The position numbers and the translations under genes are program-made. Positions 35,227-44,056 of a stretch of DNA of 53,023 nt are shown in pieces (within the stretch, counting starts at the first letter, position 1; the number at the start of each line of letters is the position of its first letter). This stretch comes from Gemmatimonadota bacterium (GTDB taxonomy: Bacteria > Gemmatimonadota > Gemmatimonadetes > Gemmatimonadales > Gemmatimonadaceae). The notes beneath the pieces were generated by a model. It saw only the letters and a list, made by a program, of their open reading frames with translations, made no database searches and was not told where the DNA came from. The stretch spans positions 1-53,023 of the forward strand of contig VGVM01000012.1 in the NCBI GenBank assembly GCA_016874035.1. Direction: 5' to 3'.

Positions 35227-35930
35227 ACGCCCGCCGGCCGGTGGCCATCATTGGCGACGGGAAGATGGGGCGGGCGATACGCGACCTGGCCCCGGAAATG
35301 GGCTGCGACGTCGTGGCGTTCCTCGGCGAGCGCGACCTGGCGCATCGCGGTCCCACCACCGCGCAGTTGGCGGGTGCGGCAGTCGCCATCGAGTTCACCG
35401 TGCCTGAGGCAGCGGCGCGAAATGTGGAAGCGTGCGCCAAGGCCGGCGTGCCGGTGGTGTGCGGGACGACCGGCTGGGACGCGGCGCGGCCGGCCGTCGA
35501 GGCGGCCGTGTGGGCGTCGAACGGCGCGCTGCTTTGGGCGCCCAACTTCTCGCCTGGTGTCCACCTGTTCGCGCGACTGGTCGAGTACGCGGCCGCGCAG
35601 GCGCGGCGACTCCCGACCTCGCCATTCGCCGCCCACCTCGTGGACATGCACCACGCCGCGAAGAAGGACGCGCCGTCAGGTACCGCGAAGCTGCTGGCCG
35701 CGCGCGCCTCCGGTGCGGGCGAGACCGGCGTCCCCATCACGAGCATCCGCGTGGGGAGCGTGCCGGGTACGCACGAGTTCGTCCTCGACGGTCCCTTTGA
35801 GCAGATTCGGCTGGTGCACGAGGCCCGCGACCGGCGAGTCTTCGCCGCGGGCGCACTCCAGGCGGCGGCGTGGCTGGTCGGCCGTCGCGGCGTGTTCACA
35901 TTCGACGACTTTCTCGGAACGAACGGATGA
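35223..35930 (+). CDS. dapB: 4-hydroxy-tetrahydrodipicolinate reductase
   Basis: A 235-residue reductase making tetrahydrodipicolinate. The nucleotide-binding motif is VAIIGDGKMGRAI and the conserved substrate loop DMHHAAKKDAPSGTA has catalytic His and Lys. GTTGWD and the C-terminal AAAWLVGRRGVFTFDDFL are also family features. The motif's first residue is Asp where Glu is usual. ATGA overlaps on both sides with lysC and dapA. Confidence 0.94.
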   Translation: MNARRPVAIIGDGKMGRAIRDLAPEMGCDVVAFLGERDLAHRGPTTAQLAGAAVAIEFTVPEAAARNVEACAKAGVPVVCGTTGWDAARPAVEAAVWASNGALLWAPNFSPGVHLFARLVEYAAAQARRLPTSPFAAHLVDMHHAAKKDAPSGTAKLLAARASGAGETGVPITSIRVGSVPGTHEFVLDGPFEQIRLVHEARDRRVFAAGALQAAAWLVGRRGVFTFDDFLGTNG

Positions 35931-36814
35931 CCGCACTGCTCACCGGCTGCTACACCGCGCTCGTCACGCCCTTCGCGGCGGACGGATCGTTCGATGAACC
36001 GGCGTTCCGCGGGCTCGTGGACTGGCAGCTTGCCGAGGGGATGAACGGCCTCGTGCCGGTCGGCTCGACGGGTGAGGCAGCGACTCTCTCGCCCGACGAG
36101 CGCCTCCGGGTGGTGCGCGCCTGTGTTGAGCAGGCCGCCGGCCGTGTCCCCGTCGTCGCGGGCGCAGGCGGCAACGATACTCGGCTTGCTATTGAAACGT
36201 CGAAGGCGATGGCCGCCGTTGGTGCCTCGCACCTGCTGCATGTCTCGCCCGCATACAGCAAGCCGCCGCAGCGCGGCATCATCGCGCACTTTCGCGCGAT
36301 TGCCGATGCCTCGCCCGTGCCGATCATGCTGTACAACGTGCCGGGCCGCACGGCGAGCAACATGGAGGCCGAGACCACGCTCGCGCTCGCGGAGCACCCC
36401 AACATCGTTGCGGTGAAGGAGGCATCCGGGAACCTCGCGCAGATGTCGGAGATCATTCGGCACCGGCCAGCGCACTTCTCCGTGATCTCGGGAGACGATC
36501 CGCTGACGCTGGGCCTGATCGCCGCCGGCGGACACGGCATCGTGTCCGTGGTGTCGAATGCGACCCCGCGCCCGATGGCCGAGCTGTGCCGCGCCGCGCT
36601 TTCGGGCGATTACGCACGGGCGCGGGAACTTCACTTGCGCCTCACGCCCTGGTTCGCCGCGGCCTTCGTCGAGTCGAACCCGCTTCCGGTAAAGGCCGCG
36701 CTCGCGATGATGGGCCGCATCGGCAACCGATTGCGATTGCCGCTGGTACCGATGGACCAGAAGCACGAGCAGCGAGTGCGGGATGCACTGTCCACGGCGG
36801 GAGCGACATCCTGA
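35927..36814 (+). CDS. dapA: 4-hydroxy-tetrahydrodipicolinate synthase
   Basis: A 295-residue class I aldolase condensing pyruvate and aspartate semialdehyde. Seen: TALVTPFAADGSFDE, GSTGEAATLS, the YNVPGRT catalytic tyrosine segment and the Schiff-base lysine in VAVKEASGN. ISGDDPLTLGLIAAGGHGIVSV follows. It starts in an ATGA overlap with dapB; its stop overlaps the dapD start. Confidence 0.95.
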   Translation: MTALLTGCYTALVTPFAADGSFDEPAFRGLVDWQLAEGMNGLVPVGSTGEAATLSPDERLRVVRACVEQAAGRVPVVAGAGGNDTRLAIETSKAMAAVGASHLLHVSPAYSKPPQRGIIAHFRAIADASPVPIMLYNVPGRTASNMEAETTLALAEHPNIVAVKEASGNLAQMSEIIRHRPAHFSVISGDDPLTLGLIAAGGHGIVSVVSNATPRPMAELCRAALSGDYARARELHLRLTPWFAAAFVESNPLPVKAALAMMGRIGNRLRLPLVPMDQKHEQRVRDALSTAGATS

Positions 36815-37668
36815 TGGCGGCCGCACTCTCGCGTGAGGCGCTTGCCGCACGGATCGGCGAAATGGCGCAGCTGCCCGGTGGGTCCCCCACGCCGGCCGAC
36901 GCGTCGCAGGTGATCGAGTCGCTGCTCACGGCGCTCGAAGCCGGGACGATTCGCGCCGCCGAGTGCGGAGCCGACGGTGCGTGGCGCGCCGTGAGCTGGG
37001 TGAAGCAAGGCATCCTGCTCGCCTTTCGATTCGGGACCATGACCGACCTCAGCGGCGCCCCGTTCTCCTTCATTGACAAGCACACGATCCCGCCGCGGCA
37101 GTTCGACGTCGCGCAGGGCGTGCGGATCGTTCCCGGCGGGTCCACGATCCGTCGCGGCACGTTCGTGGCGCGCAGTGTCGTCTGCATGCCGCCGATGTTC
37201 GTCAACGTCGGCGCGTACATCGGCGAGGGAACGATGGTGGACTCGCACGCGCTCGTCGGGTCCTGCGCCCAGGTCGGCCAGCGCGTGCACCTCAGCGCGG
37301 CCGCGCAGATCGGGGGTGTCCTGGAACCCATCGGGGCGAACCCGGTGGTGATCGAGGACGATGTCGTCGTCGGCGGGAACTGCGGTGTGTACGAGGGCAC
37401 GATCGTCCGCGAGCGGGCGGTGATCGGCGCCGGCGTGGTGCTCACGCGAGGCACGCCGGTGTTCGACCTCGTGAAGGAAACGACGTATCGGGGCAGTGCG
37501 GACGCGCCGCTCGAGATCCCCGCGAACGCCGTGGTGGTGCCCGGCGCGCGGGCGGTGAGCAGCGGCTGGGGCGCGGAGCAGCGGCTTTCGTTGCAGGCGC
37601 CCGTGATCGTGAAGTACCGCGACGCAAAGACGGACCTTTCGACCGCGCTGGAGTCGTGGCTCCGCTGA
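36814..37668 (+). CDS. dapD: Tetrahydrodipicolinate N-succinyltransferase
   Basis: A 284-residue acyltransferase transferring succinyl from succinyl-CoA to tetrahydrodipicolinate. An N-terminal helical domain (about 1-75) is followed by a left-handed beta-helix of hexapeptide repeats (GSTIRRGTFVARSVVCMPPMFVNVG and so on, about 110-235). Catalytic-region residues MVDSHALVGSCAQVG and the conserved VVGGNCGVYEGTIV are present. The product is desuccinylated by the M20 enzyme at the operon's start, so the succinylase branch is used. Confidence 0.94.
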   Translation: MAAALSREALAARIGEMAQLPGGSPTPADASQVIESLLTALEAGTIRAAECGADGAWRAVSWVKQGILLAFRFGTMTDLSGAPFSFIDKHTIPPRQFDVAQGVRIVPGGSTIRRGTFVARSVVCMPPMFVNVGAYIGEGTMVDSHALVGSCAQVGQRVHLSAAAQIGGVLEPIGANPVVIEDDVVVGGNCGVYEGTIVRERAVIGAGVVLTRGTPVFDLVKETTYRGSADAPLEIPANAVVVPGARAVSSGWGAEQRLSLQAPVIVKYRDAKTDLSTALESWLR

Positions 37669-38936
37669 CAGGACGCTTGCGGGTTCGAGGCCGCATCCAG
37701 GTCCCTGGCGACAAGAGCATCTCCCATCGTGCACTGATGCTGGGCGCGCTCGCGCGCGGGACGTCCCGGGTGCGCGGGCTGCTCGACTCCGCCGATGTGC
37801 GGAGCACCGCCGCCATGCTCCGGGCGCTGGGCGCCCGGGTCGACGCCGAGCCTGATGGGCGCGTCCGTATTGACGGAGGTGGCCCGGAGTCACTGCGCGC
37901 GGCAAGCGAAGCGCTCGACGCCGGCAACAGCGGGACGACCGCGCGACTCATGACCGGCGTACTCGGCGCACTGCCGTTCGAGTCGCGCATGATCGGTGAT
38001 GCGAGCCTCTCGCAGCGCCCGATGGGGCGTGTCGCCGCGCCGCTCCGGGCCATGTGCGCGACTGTTGAACTTGCGGAGCGTGAGCGACTGCCGATGCGGA
38101 TTGTCGGTGGGGCGCTGCAGCCCGTGGACTGGACGAGTCCCGTGGCCAGCGCCCAGGTCAAGAGCGCCGTGCTGCTGGCCGCGTGCGCCGCGGGCATTCC
38201 GTCATCCGTGACGGAGCCGGCGCCCTCGCGCGATCACACCGAACGTATGCTGCGGGCTCGCGGAGTCGCCGTGGAGTCCAGCGGCGCGACCACAGCGGTA
38301 CAGGCATCGCGCGGGCTCCGTCCGCTCGATTGCGCAGTCCCGGGCGACCCGTCGTCGGCGGCGTTCTTCGCGGTCCTCGCGGCACTGGCGGCGTCCGGCG
38401 AGGTCGAGTTGCCGAACGTCGGCGCGAATCCCGGTCGCACCGGCGCGTTTCGCGTGCTCGACCGCATGGGCGCGCGGATCGGCTGGGAAGACCTCCGCGA
38501 CGAAGGCGGCGAACCGGTGGCGACGCTGGTCGTGGCGCCGCGCACGCTGAAGGCAACCGAGATCGCCCCGGACGAAGTGCCTTCATTAATTGATGAACTG
38601 CCCGCGCTGGCCTGCCTGGCGGCGCGCACGCCCGGCGAGACGCGCGTGACCGGCGCGGCGGAGCTGCGCGTCAAGGAGAGCGACCGGATCGCGCTGATCG
38701 TCTCGAACCTCCGCGCGGTCGGCGCCGATGCCGAGGAACTGCCGGATGGATTCGTCGTGCGGGGGAGCGACCGCCCGCTCGCCGGCCGCGTGCTGACGGG
38801 CGGCGATCACCGCATTGCGATGGCGTTCGGCGTGCTCGGTGCGGCCACGGGCGGCCTGATCGAGGTGGACGACAGCGGCTGCGTCGCGGTATCGTATCCG
38901 GCATTCTGGAACGACCTCACGAACGCCTGTGGCTGA
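37656..38936 (+). CDS. aroA: 3-phosphoshikimate 1-carboxyvinyltransferase (EPSP synthase)
   Basis: A 426-residue shikimate-pathway enzyme joining PEP to shikimate-3-phosphate. Motifs: PGDKSISHRALMLGALARG, the PEP-loop LDAGNSGTTARLM, SQRPM, SAQVKSAVLLAA, DPSSAAFF, ELRVKESDRI and DHRIAMAFGVLG. GTG 37656 overlaps dapD by 13 bases. The gene continues the lysine operon and overlaps cmk, so aromatic and lysine synthesis are transcriptionally linked here. Confidence 0.95.
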   Translation: MAPLTGRLRVRGRIQVPGDKSISHRALMLGALARGTSRVRGLLDSADVRSTAAMLRALGARVDAEPDGRVRIDGGGPESLRAASEALDAGNSGTTARLMTGVLGALPFESRMIGDASLSQRPMGRVAAPLRAMCATVELAERERLPMRIVGGALQPVDWTSPVASAQVKSAVLLAACAAGIPSSVTEPAPSRDHTERMLRARGVAVESSGATTAVQASRGLRPLDCAVPGDPSSAAFFAVLAALAASGEVELPNVGANPGRTGAFRVLDRMGARIGWEDLRDEGGEPVATLVVAPRTLKATEIAPDEVPSLIDELPALACLAARTPGETRVTGAAELRVKESDRIALIVSNLRAVGADAEELPDGFVVRGSDRPLAGRVLTGGDHRIAMAFGVLGAATGGLIEVDDSGCVAVSYPAFWNDLTNACG

Positions 38937-39603
38937 TACGCCTTTCGTCATCACCATTGATGGCCCCGCGGCATCGGGGAAGTCGAGCACGGCGCGGGCG
39001 GTCGCGCTTGAGCTCGGACTCCGCCACGGGGACTCCGGTGCGATCTACCGGGCGATCACGGCGGCGCGGATCGGCGCCGGCGGTGAGACCAGCACGTGGA
39101 CAGAGGATTCGGTCCTCGACGCGGCCGCGCGGGTTCGCGTGCATCCTATCCCGGCCGGGTTCGCGCTGACGATCGGCGCGACCGATGCCGGGCGGTTCAT
39201 CCGGTCCCCCGTGGTGACGGCGAACGTCAGTGTCGTGGCGAAGATGCCGCGCGTGCGCGACTGGGTGAACGCGCGCATGCGCGAATGTGCGCGTTACGGC
39301 GGGCTGGTCGTGGACGGCCGCGACATGGGGACGGCGGTGTTTCCCGATGCGGCGCTCAAGATCTGGCTGGTGGCCGATGCCACGGAACGGGCGCGGCGCC
39401 GGAGTGTCGAGATGCTGGGCCGCGTACCGTCGGCCGACGAAGTGGCGGATGAAGCGGCCGCCCTCGGGGCGCGTGACGCCAAGGACCAGGAGCAGACCCA
39501 GCCGGCGGCGGACGCGGTGCACATCGACACGACACTCCTCAAGCCGGATGACCAGGCGGCCAAGATCGTCGCCCTCGCTACCCAGAGACGAAAACCCGGA
39601 TAG
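38929..39603 (+). CDS. cmk: Cytidylate kinase
   Basis: A 224-residue nucleoside monophosphate kinase phosphorylating CMP and dCMP. The P-loop IDGPAASGKSSTAR spans 10-23. GDSGAIYRAIT, VVDGRDMGTAVFPDAALKIWL and the RARRR lid region are present. It starts at GTG 38929 within aroA. The aroA-cmk-rpsA order is conserved widely. About 130 bases separate it from rpsA, with a promoter between. Confidence 0.94.
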   Translation: MADTPFVITIDGPAASGKSSTARAVALELGLRHGDSGAIYRAITAARIGAGGETSTWTEDSVLDAAARVRVHPIPAGFALTIGATDAGRFIRSPVVTANVSVVAKMPRVRDWVNARMRECARYGGLVVDGRDMGTAVFPDAALKIWLVADATERARRRSVEMLGRVPSADEVADEAAALGARDAKDQEQTQPAADAVHIDTTLLKPDDQAAKIVALATQRRKPG

Positions 39604-39610
39604 ACGGCGG

Positions 39611-39641
39611 TTGATCCCATGGCGGGTCGTCGCCATATTAT
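39611..39641 (+). promoter_or_regulatory. Probable sigma70 promoter of rpsA
   Basis: TTGATC (39611-39616) and TATTAT (39636-39641, five of six to TATAAT), with a long 19-base spacer, stand in the only AT-rich patch of this gap. A start site near 39648 would leave about 84 leader bases before GTG 39732. It would also exclude the ATG at 39642, which directly abuts the -10 box. Confidence 0.5.
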
Positions 39642-39731
39642 ATGGCTCCGGCAAATCCGCCGGATTGGCAGCGCCAGCTGGTTCACTCCATCCTCACCGC
39701 GACGAGCCGAAGGCTCGCGGACAATCGAAAC

Positions 39732-41531
39732 GTGTCTCCTGAAACACTCACCGCGCCCGGGGCCGTGTCCACGCTGACCGCCCGCGAGAAGCGCGACCTG
39801 CAGAAGGCGCAACTCCGCCCCCTCGCCAACCGCCGCCCCGAGCTCTACGAGGAAGACGAATACTCGTCGTCCGACTACGAGCGCATGATGGACCTCTACA
39901 ATGGCACGCTGGCCGCCATTGAAGAGGGCGAAATCGTCAAGGCGCGCGTCCTCGACATCCGCGACAACCTCGTCGTCCTCGACATCGGCTTCAAGTCCGA
40001 AGGCTCGATCCCGCTCGAAGAGTTCAAGGACATGCCGGAGCTCAAGGCCGGCGACGAGATCGACGTGCTCCTTGAGCACCTCGAGGACCAGGAAGGGTCG
40101 GTCGTCCTGTCGAAGAAGAAGGCCGACTTCATGCGCGTGTGGGAGAAGATCCGCATCGCGTATGAGAGCGACCAGCCGGTGGAAGGCGTGCTCACCAAGA
40201 AGATCAAGGGCGGCGTCGTCGTGGACCTCATGGGCGTGGACGCGTTCCTCCCGGGTTCGCAGATCGCGCTCCGCCGTGTGCCGAACATCGACGATCTCCT
40301 CGGCCAGAAGTACCAGTTCAAGATCATCAAGCTCAACAAGCGCCGCCGCAACATCGTCGTGTCGCGCCGGGTGATCCTGGAGACCGAGCGCGCCGGCAAG
40401 CGCGAGAAGCTCATGAAGGAGCTCCAGAAGGACCAGGTGCGGAAGGGCGTCGTCAAGAACATCACCGACTTCGGTGCATTCATTGACCTCGGCGGCGTGG
40501 ACGGACTCCTCCACATCACCGACATGTCCTGGGGCCGCATCCAGCACCCGACCGAGATGGTCCAGATCGGGCTCGAGCTGGAGATCAAGGTCCTCGACAT
40601 CGACTGGGAGCGCGAGCGCATCTCGCTCGGCCTCAAGCAGCTCCAGAGCTATCCGTGGAAGGACGTCGCGGCAAAGTATCCGGTCGGCACGCGCGTCTCG
40701 GGCAAGGTGGTCTCGATCACCAACTACGGCGCGTTCATCGAGATCGAGCCGGGCATCGAAGGCCTCGTGCACATCAGCGAAATGAGCTGGACGCGCAACG
40801 TGCGCCACCCGTCGAAGATCGTCTCGATCGGCGAGGCGATCGAAGCCGTCGTGCTCAAGGTGGACCAGACCGAGGAGAAGATCTCGCTCGGCATGAAGCA
40901 GACGGAGCAGGATCCGTGGATGGTGCTCCCGACCAAGTACCCGGTCGGCACGCGCCTCTCGGGCAAGGTCCGCAACCTCACGTCGTTCGGCGCCTTCGTC
41001 GAGATCGAACCGGGCATTGACGGCCTGATCCACATCTCCGACATGAGCTGGACCAAGCGCGTGCAGCACCCGTCCGAAGTCGTGAAGAAGGGCGACGACG
41101 TGAACGTCGTCATCCTCAACATTGACGCCGACAACAAGCGCATCTCGCTCGGCCTCAAGCAGGCCGCCGAGGATCCGTGGCTCCGCATCGGCGAGTCCTA
41201 CCCGGTGGGTACGGAACTCCCGGGTGTGGTCGCCCGCTTGATGGAGCAGGGCGTGGTGGTGGACATCGGAAACGACATCGAGGGCTTTGTGCCGCTCTCG
41301 CACCTGTCGGAGTTGGGCAATGTCGCGAGCCCCGCGGACGTCGCGTGGGAGAAGATGTCGATGAACGTGCGCGTGCTCGAGGTGGATCCCATTCACCGCC
41401 GGATCGTCCTCGGCGTGGTGAGTATCCCCGCGGGTCAGGAGCGCCCGGCCGAGCCGTCGAAGATCCACTCGGAAGACGAACCGCTGCCGCCGGTGGACAT
41501 GTCGGCGGTGGACATGGACGACGACGAGTAG
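39732..41531 (+). CDS. rpsA: 30S ribosomal protein S1 (six S1 domains)
   Basis: A 599-residue protein with six OB-fold S1 repeats. The third to fifth are most canonical (VKNITDFGAFIDLGGVDGLL, VSITNYGAFIEIEPGIEGLV, VRNLTSFGAFVEIEPGIDGL); the first, second and sixth are more diverged. It binds mRNA on the 30S subunit and helps initiate on structured or SD-poor messages, common in this window. I prefer GTG 39732 to ATG 39642 because the latter adjoins the promoter -10. An acidic tail (VDMSAVDMDDDE) ends the protein, followed by a terminator. Confidence 0.92.
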   Translation: MSPETLTAPGAVSTLTAREKRDLQKAQLRPLANRRPELYEEDEYSSSDYERMMDLYNGTLAAIEEGEIVKARVLDIRDNLVVLDIGFKSEGSIPLEEFKDMPELKAGDEIDVLLEHLEDQEGSVVLSKKKADFMRVWEKIRIAYESDQPVEGVLTKKIKGGVVVDLMGVDAFLPGSQIALRRVPNIDDLLGQKYQFKIIKLNKRRRNIVVSRRVILETERAGKREKLMKELQKDQVRKGVVKNITDFGAFIDLGGVDGLLHITDMSWGRIQHPTEMVQIGLELEIKVLDIDWERERISLGLKQLQSYPWKDVAAKYPVGTRVSGKVVSITNYGAFIEIEPGIEGLVHISEMSWTRNVRHPSKIVSIGEAIEAVVLKVDQTEEKISLGMKQTEQDPWMVLPTKYPVGTRLSGKVRNLTSFGAFVEIEPGIDGLIHISDMSWTKRVQHPSEVVKKGDDVNVVILNIDADNKRISLGLKQAAEDPWLRIGESYPVGTELPGVVARLMEQGVVVDIGNDIEGFVPLSHLSELGNVASPADVAWEKMSMNVRVLEVDPIHRRIVLGVVSIPAGQERPAEPSKIHSEDEPLPPVDMSAVDMDDDE

Positions 41532-41565
41532 GCATCGCTTGGCGAGATCCGGCCGCACGGTCGGC

Positions 41566-41606
41566 AGACGACCCTCAGGTCTTGGCCTGGGGGTCGTCTT
41601 GCTTTT
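41566..41606 (+). terminator. Intrinsic terminator of rpsA
   Basis: AGACGACCCTCAG (41566-41578) pairs with CTGGGGGTCGTCT (41587-41599) across 13 positions including one G-U pair, with an eight-base loop. A T-rich run (to 41606) follows. It lies 35 bases after the rpsA stop and separates rpsA from the tyrosine operon leader. Confidence 0.85.
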
Positions 41607-41670
41607 GCCACGCGATCGGTCGCACCACCGCCTGCGAAAGGTCGGCGCCGGGCTCAGCTTACCGCTCCTG

Positions 41671-41745
41671 ATGCGCGCACCAAACTCCTCGATCCGGTAT
41701 TACTACGCCGTCGGCCACAACACGGGCCGCTCGGTGGAGTTGTAG
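41671..41745 (+). CDS. Tyrosine-rich leader peptide of the aro/tyr operon
   Basis: A 24-codon ORF (ATG 41671, TAG 41743-41745) reading [15 protein letters not shown]..., with three consecutive tyrosine codons TAT-TAC-TAC at 41698-41706. It precedes an intrinsic terminator and the genes for DAHP synthase, chorismate mutase and prephenate dehydrogenase, the route to tyrosine. This is the layout of a transcription-attenuation leader peptide. Its Shine-Dalgarno is weak, the one weakness of the assignment. Confidence 0.75.
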   Translation: MRAPNSSIRYYYAVGHNTGRSVEL

Positions 41746-41806
41746 CGCGTAGTACGACGTCAGCGTTGTGCGAGCCCGTGGAAAACTCCACGGGCTTTTT
41801 CTTTTT
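41701..41806 (+). promoter_or_regulatory. Tyrosine attenuator: alternative RNA pairings and terminator
   Basis: Three pairings can be drawn. (a) TACTACGC over the Tyr codons (41701-41708) with GCGTAGTA (41747-41754). (b) Antiterminator CACGGGC (41721-41727) with GCCCGTG (41774-41780). (c) Terminator AGCCCGTGGA (41773-41782) with TCCACGGGCT (41787-41796), loop AAAC, then TTTTTCTTTTT (41796-41806). (b) and (c) exclude each other. A ribosome stalled at the Tyr codons would leave 41721-41727 free, giving (b) and readthrough. A ribosome reaching the TAG would cover it, giving (c) and termination. Confidence 0.75.
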
Positions 41807-41822
41807 CCCTCACGGCATTCCC

Positions 41823-42869
41823 ATGATCATTGTCACTAAGTCCGGCACGACCGATGAAGCCCTCGACGCAATTCGCGAAGCCGTCGAGCGTACGGGCCTC
41901 GCGACCCACCTGTCGCGCGGCGAGCAGCGCACCATTATCGGTTGCATCGGGGACGAGCGCCTCCTGAACGCCGCGTCGCTTGGCGCGCTGCCAGGCGTCG
42001 AGAGCGTGATTCCGATCCTCAAGCCGTACCGGCAGGTGTCGAAGGGCTTTCGCGCGACGCACACCGTGGTGGAAGTCGGGGGATCCGAGCGCGCGCGATT
42101 CGGCGATTCCACTGTGGTCGTGGCCGCGGGCCCGCGCTCGGTGGAAGGCCGAGAGATGCTGCTCCGTACGGCGCGCAGCACACGGGACGGCGGCGCTGCC
42201 GTCTTGCGCGGCGGTGCCTTCAAGCCGCGCTCGTCACCCTATGCGTTCCAGGGCCTTGGCGTGGAAGCGCTTGAGTTCCTGGCTGAGGCGCGCGCGGAGA
42301 CGGGGCTGCCGGTGGTGACCGAAGTCATGGACACGCGACAGGTGGAGACGGTCGCGGAGTATGCCGACATGCTGCAGGTCGGTGCGCGCAACATGCAGAA
42401 CTACCCGTTGCTGAGCGCCGTCGGTGAGGTCCGCAGGCCCGTCCTGCTCAAACGCGGGCTCTCGGCCACGATCGAGGAACTGCTCCTTGCCGCCGAGTAC
42501 ATCGTCGCGCAGGGGAACGACCAGGTCGTGCTCTGTGAACGGGGCATTCGCACGTTCGAGCGCGCCACGCGCAATACGTTTGACGTGGCCGCGGTCCCCG
42601 TGCTGAAGCGCGAGACGCACCTGCCGGTGATCGTGGATCCGTCGCATGCCGGGGGCAGGGCCGACCTCGTCGCGCCGTTGGCGTTCGCGGCCATCGCAGC
42701 CGGCGCCGACGGCCTGATTGTCGAGGTGCACCCGGCGCCCGCGTCCGCGCGGTCCGACGGCGATCAATCACTAGACTTCGAGGCGTTCGGGACGTTGATG
42801 GCACGACTCGCCCCGTTCGCGGGCGCGGCCGGCCGTACGATGGGAACACTCCAGGAGGTGCCCGCGTGA
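41823..42869 (+). CDS. aroF: 3-deoxy-7-phosphoheptulonate synthase (DAHP synthase, type I-beta)
   Basis: A 348-residue enzyme condensing PEP and erythrose-4-phosphate, the first shikimate step. The N-terminal ferredoxin-like regulatory domain (about 1-70; [31 protein letters not shown]) precedes the barrel. Barrel motifs include [48 protein letters not shown] and VDPSHAGGR. In Thermotoga this extra domain gives tyrosine/phenylalanine inhibition, so feedback is likely. ATG 41823 is 16 bases past the attenuator's T-run. Confidence 0.94.
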   Translation: MIIVTKSGTTDEALDAIREAVERTGLATHLSRGEQRTIIGCIGDERLLNAASLGALPGVESVIPILKPYRQVSKGFRATHTVVEVGGSERARFGDSTVVVAAGPRSVEGREMLLRTARSTRDGGAAVLRGGAFKPRSSPYAFQGLGVEALEFLAEARAETGLPVVTEVMDTRQVETVAEYADMLQVGARNMQNYPLLSAVGEVRRPVLLKRGLSATIEELLLAAEYIVAQGNDQVVLCERGIRTFERATRNTFDVAAVPVLKRETHLPVIVDPSHAGGRADLVAPLAFAAIAAGADGLIVEVHPAPASARSDGDQSLDFEAFGTLMARLAPFAGAAGRTMGTLQEVPA

Positions 42870-43171
42870 CTACTCGACGGCTCGCTGGTCGGCACGCCGA
42901 TCGGCTCGCGCGGCTGCGCGCGCGCATCGAGCGCACGGACGACCAGATCGTGGCGCTGCTCGCGCGCCGGGCCGCGATCGCGGCGCGAATCGGCGCGGCG
43001 AAAGCGGCCGCGGGTGCGGCCATTCACGATCCGGCGCGCGAGGCCCAGGTCGTGCGGCGCGCCGGCAGTCGTGCCCGCGAGGCCGGCCTGCCGGCCGAGG
43101 ACGTGCGCGCGCTGTTTTGGCGGATCATCGGCGTATGTCGTGCCGCACAGCGAAGGCCCGCGAAGCCATGA
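42866..43171 (+). CDS. Chorismate mutase (AroQ type)
   Basis: A 101-residue all-helical protein with the AroQ pattern [30 protein letters not shown], then [11 protein letters not shown]. Arg and Lys residues expected to hold chorismate are present. It converts chorismate to prephenate for the next gene. GTG 42866 overlaps the DAHP synthase stop, and the end overlaps tyrA by four bases. The class is diverse in sequence, so identity rests on the helix-1 motif and the operon. Confidence 0.82.
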   Translation: MTTRRLAGRHADRLARLRARIERTDDQIVALLARRAAIAARIGAAKAAAGAAIHDPAREAQVVRRAGSRAREAGLPAEDVRALFWRIIGVCRAAQRRPAKP

Positions 43172-44007
43172 AGATTGCCGTCATCGGCCTCGGGTTGATC
43201 GGCGGCTCGTTGGCGCGGGACTTTCGGGCGGCGGGGCACACCGTCGTCGCGTTCGACCGCCGCGCAGCGTCGCTGCGGGCGGCGCGGCGCGCGCGGGTGA
43301 TCGCCGGGACGCTGCCGCGGTCGCTTGCCGGAGTCGAGTCCTGCGATGCCTGCGTGCTTGCGCTCCCGGTTGACGCGATTGAACGGACGCTCGGTTCGGC
43401 GAGGCAACGGCTCCGGCTGGTCCCGCTGGTCATGGACGCGGGCAGCACGAAGCGCGGCGTCATGCGCGCCGCGCGCGATGCGGGCTTGCGCGCGAACTTC
43501 GTCGGGGCGCATCCCATGGCGGGTGACCACGTGTCGGGGTGGCCGGCTTCGCGCAGCGCCTTGTTTGCGGGAAAGACAGTGTACCTCACGACGCATCGTG
43601 AACTCCGGCTTCCGTCGCTGCGGCGCGCCAAGTCCCTCTGGCGTTCCGTTGGCGCTCGTGTGCAGGTCTGTGACGCCGACGCGCACGACGCGCTGCTCGC
43701 GGGCGTCAGTCACGTGCCTCAGGTTGCCGCCGTGGCGCTCGCGATGCTGCTCGCCGATTCGGGAATCCGCCGGAGTACGCTGGGGCGGGGTGGCCGCGAC
43801 ATGACGCGACTGGCCGCGTCCAGCGCGGGTGTCTGGACGCCGATCCTGTTGTCGAACCGCGATCGCGTCGCCATCGGCGTTCGCCGGCTCGTCCGGGCAC
43901 TGCGGCAGGTCGAGGACCGCGTCACGGCGGGCGACGCCCCCGCGCTCAACCGCCTGCTTCGCCGCACCAATCGCTGGGCGAACGCAAGGGGCTCCGCCAG
44001 CTCGTGA
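43168..44007 (+). CDS. tyrA: Prephenate dehydrogenase
   Basis: A 279-residue dehydrogenase making 4-hydroxyphenylpyruvate from prephenate. The Rossmann motif is IAVIGLGLIGGSLARDF. The catalytic-region histidine lies in GAHPMAGDHVSGW, and SHVPQVAAVALA and GGRDMTRLAASS follow. ATG 43168 overlaps the mutase stop (ATGA). It ends the attenuator-controlled operon, which fits a tyrosine-responsive leader. No ACT domain is visible. Confidence 0.9.
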   Translation: MKIAVIGLGLIGGSLARDFRAAGHTVVAFDRRAASLRAARRARVIAGTLPRSLAGVESCDACVLALPVDAIERTLGSARQRLRLVPLVMDAGSTKRGVMRAARDAGLRANFVGAHPMAGDHVSGWPASRSALFAGKTVYLTTHRELRLPSLRRAKSLWRSVGARVQVCDADAHDALLAGVSHVPQVAAVALAMLLADSGIRRSTLGRGGRDMTRLAASSAGVWTPILLSNRDRVAIGVRRLVRALRQVEDRVTAGDAPALNRLLRRTNRWANARGSASS

Positions 44008-44056
44008 CCGCCGGCGCCACTGGACGCGGGTTTTCGCGCGGGGTTGATTTCGCCCC

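Noticed and set aside
39642-39731. ATG 39642 as the rpsA start (30 extra residues)
   Set aside because: It abuts the likely -10 box, so it would lie at or before the transcription start; the extra residues show no S1-protein similarity.
39294-41558. 754-codon minus-strand open frame opposite cmk and rpsA
   Set aside because: Its apparent repeats (for example runs like HLGRVLDA) simply mirror the six S1 repeats of rpsA.
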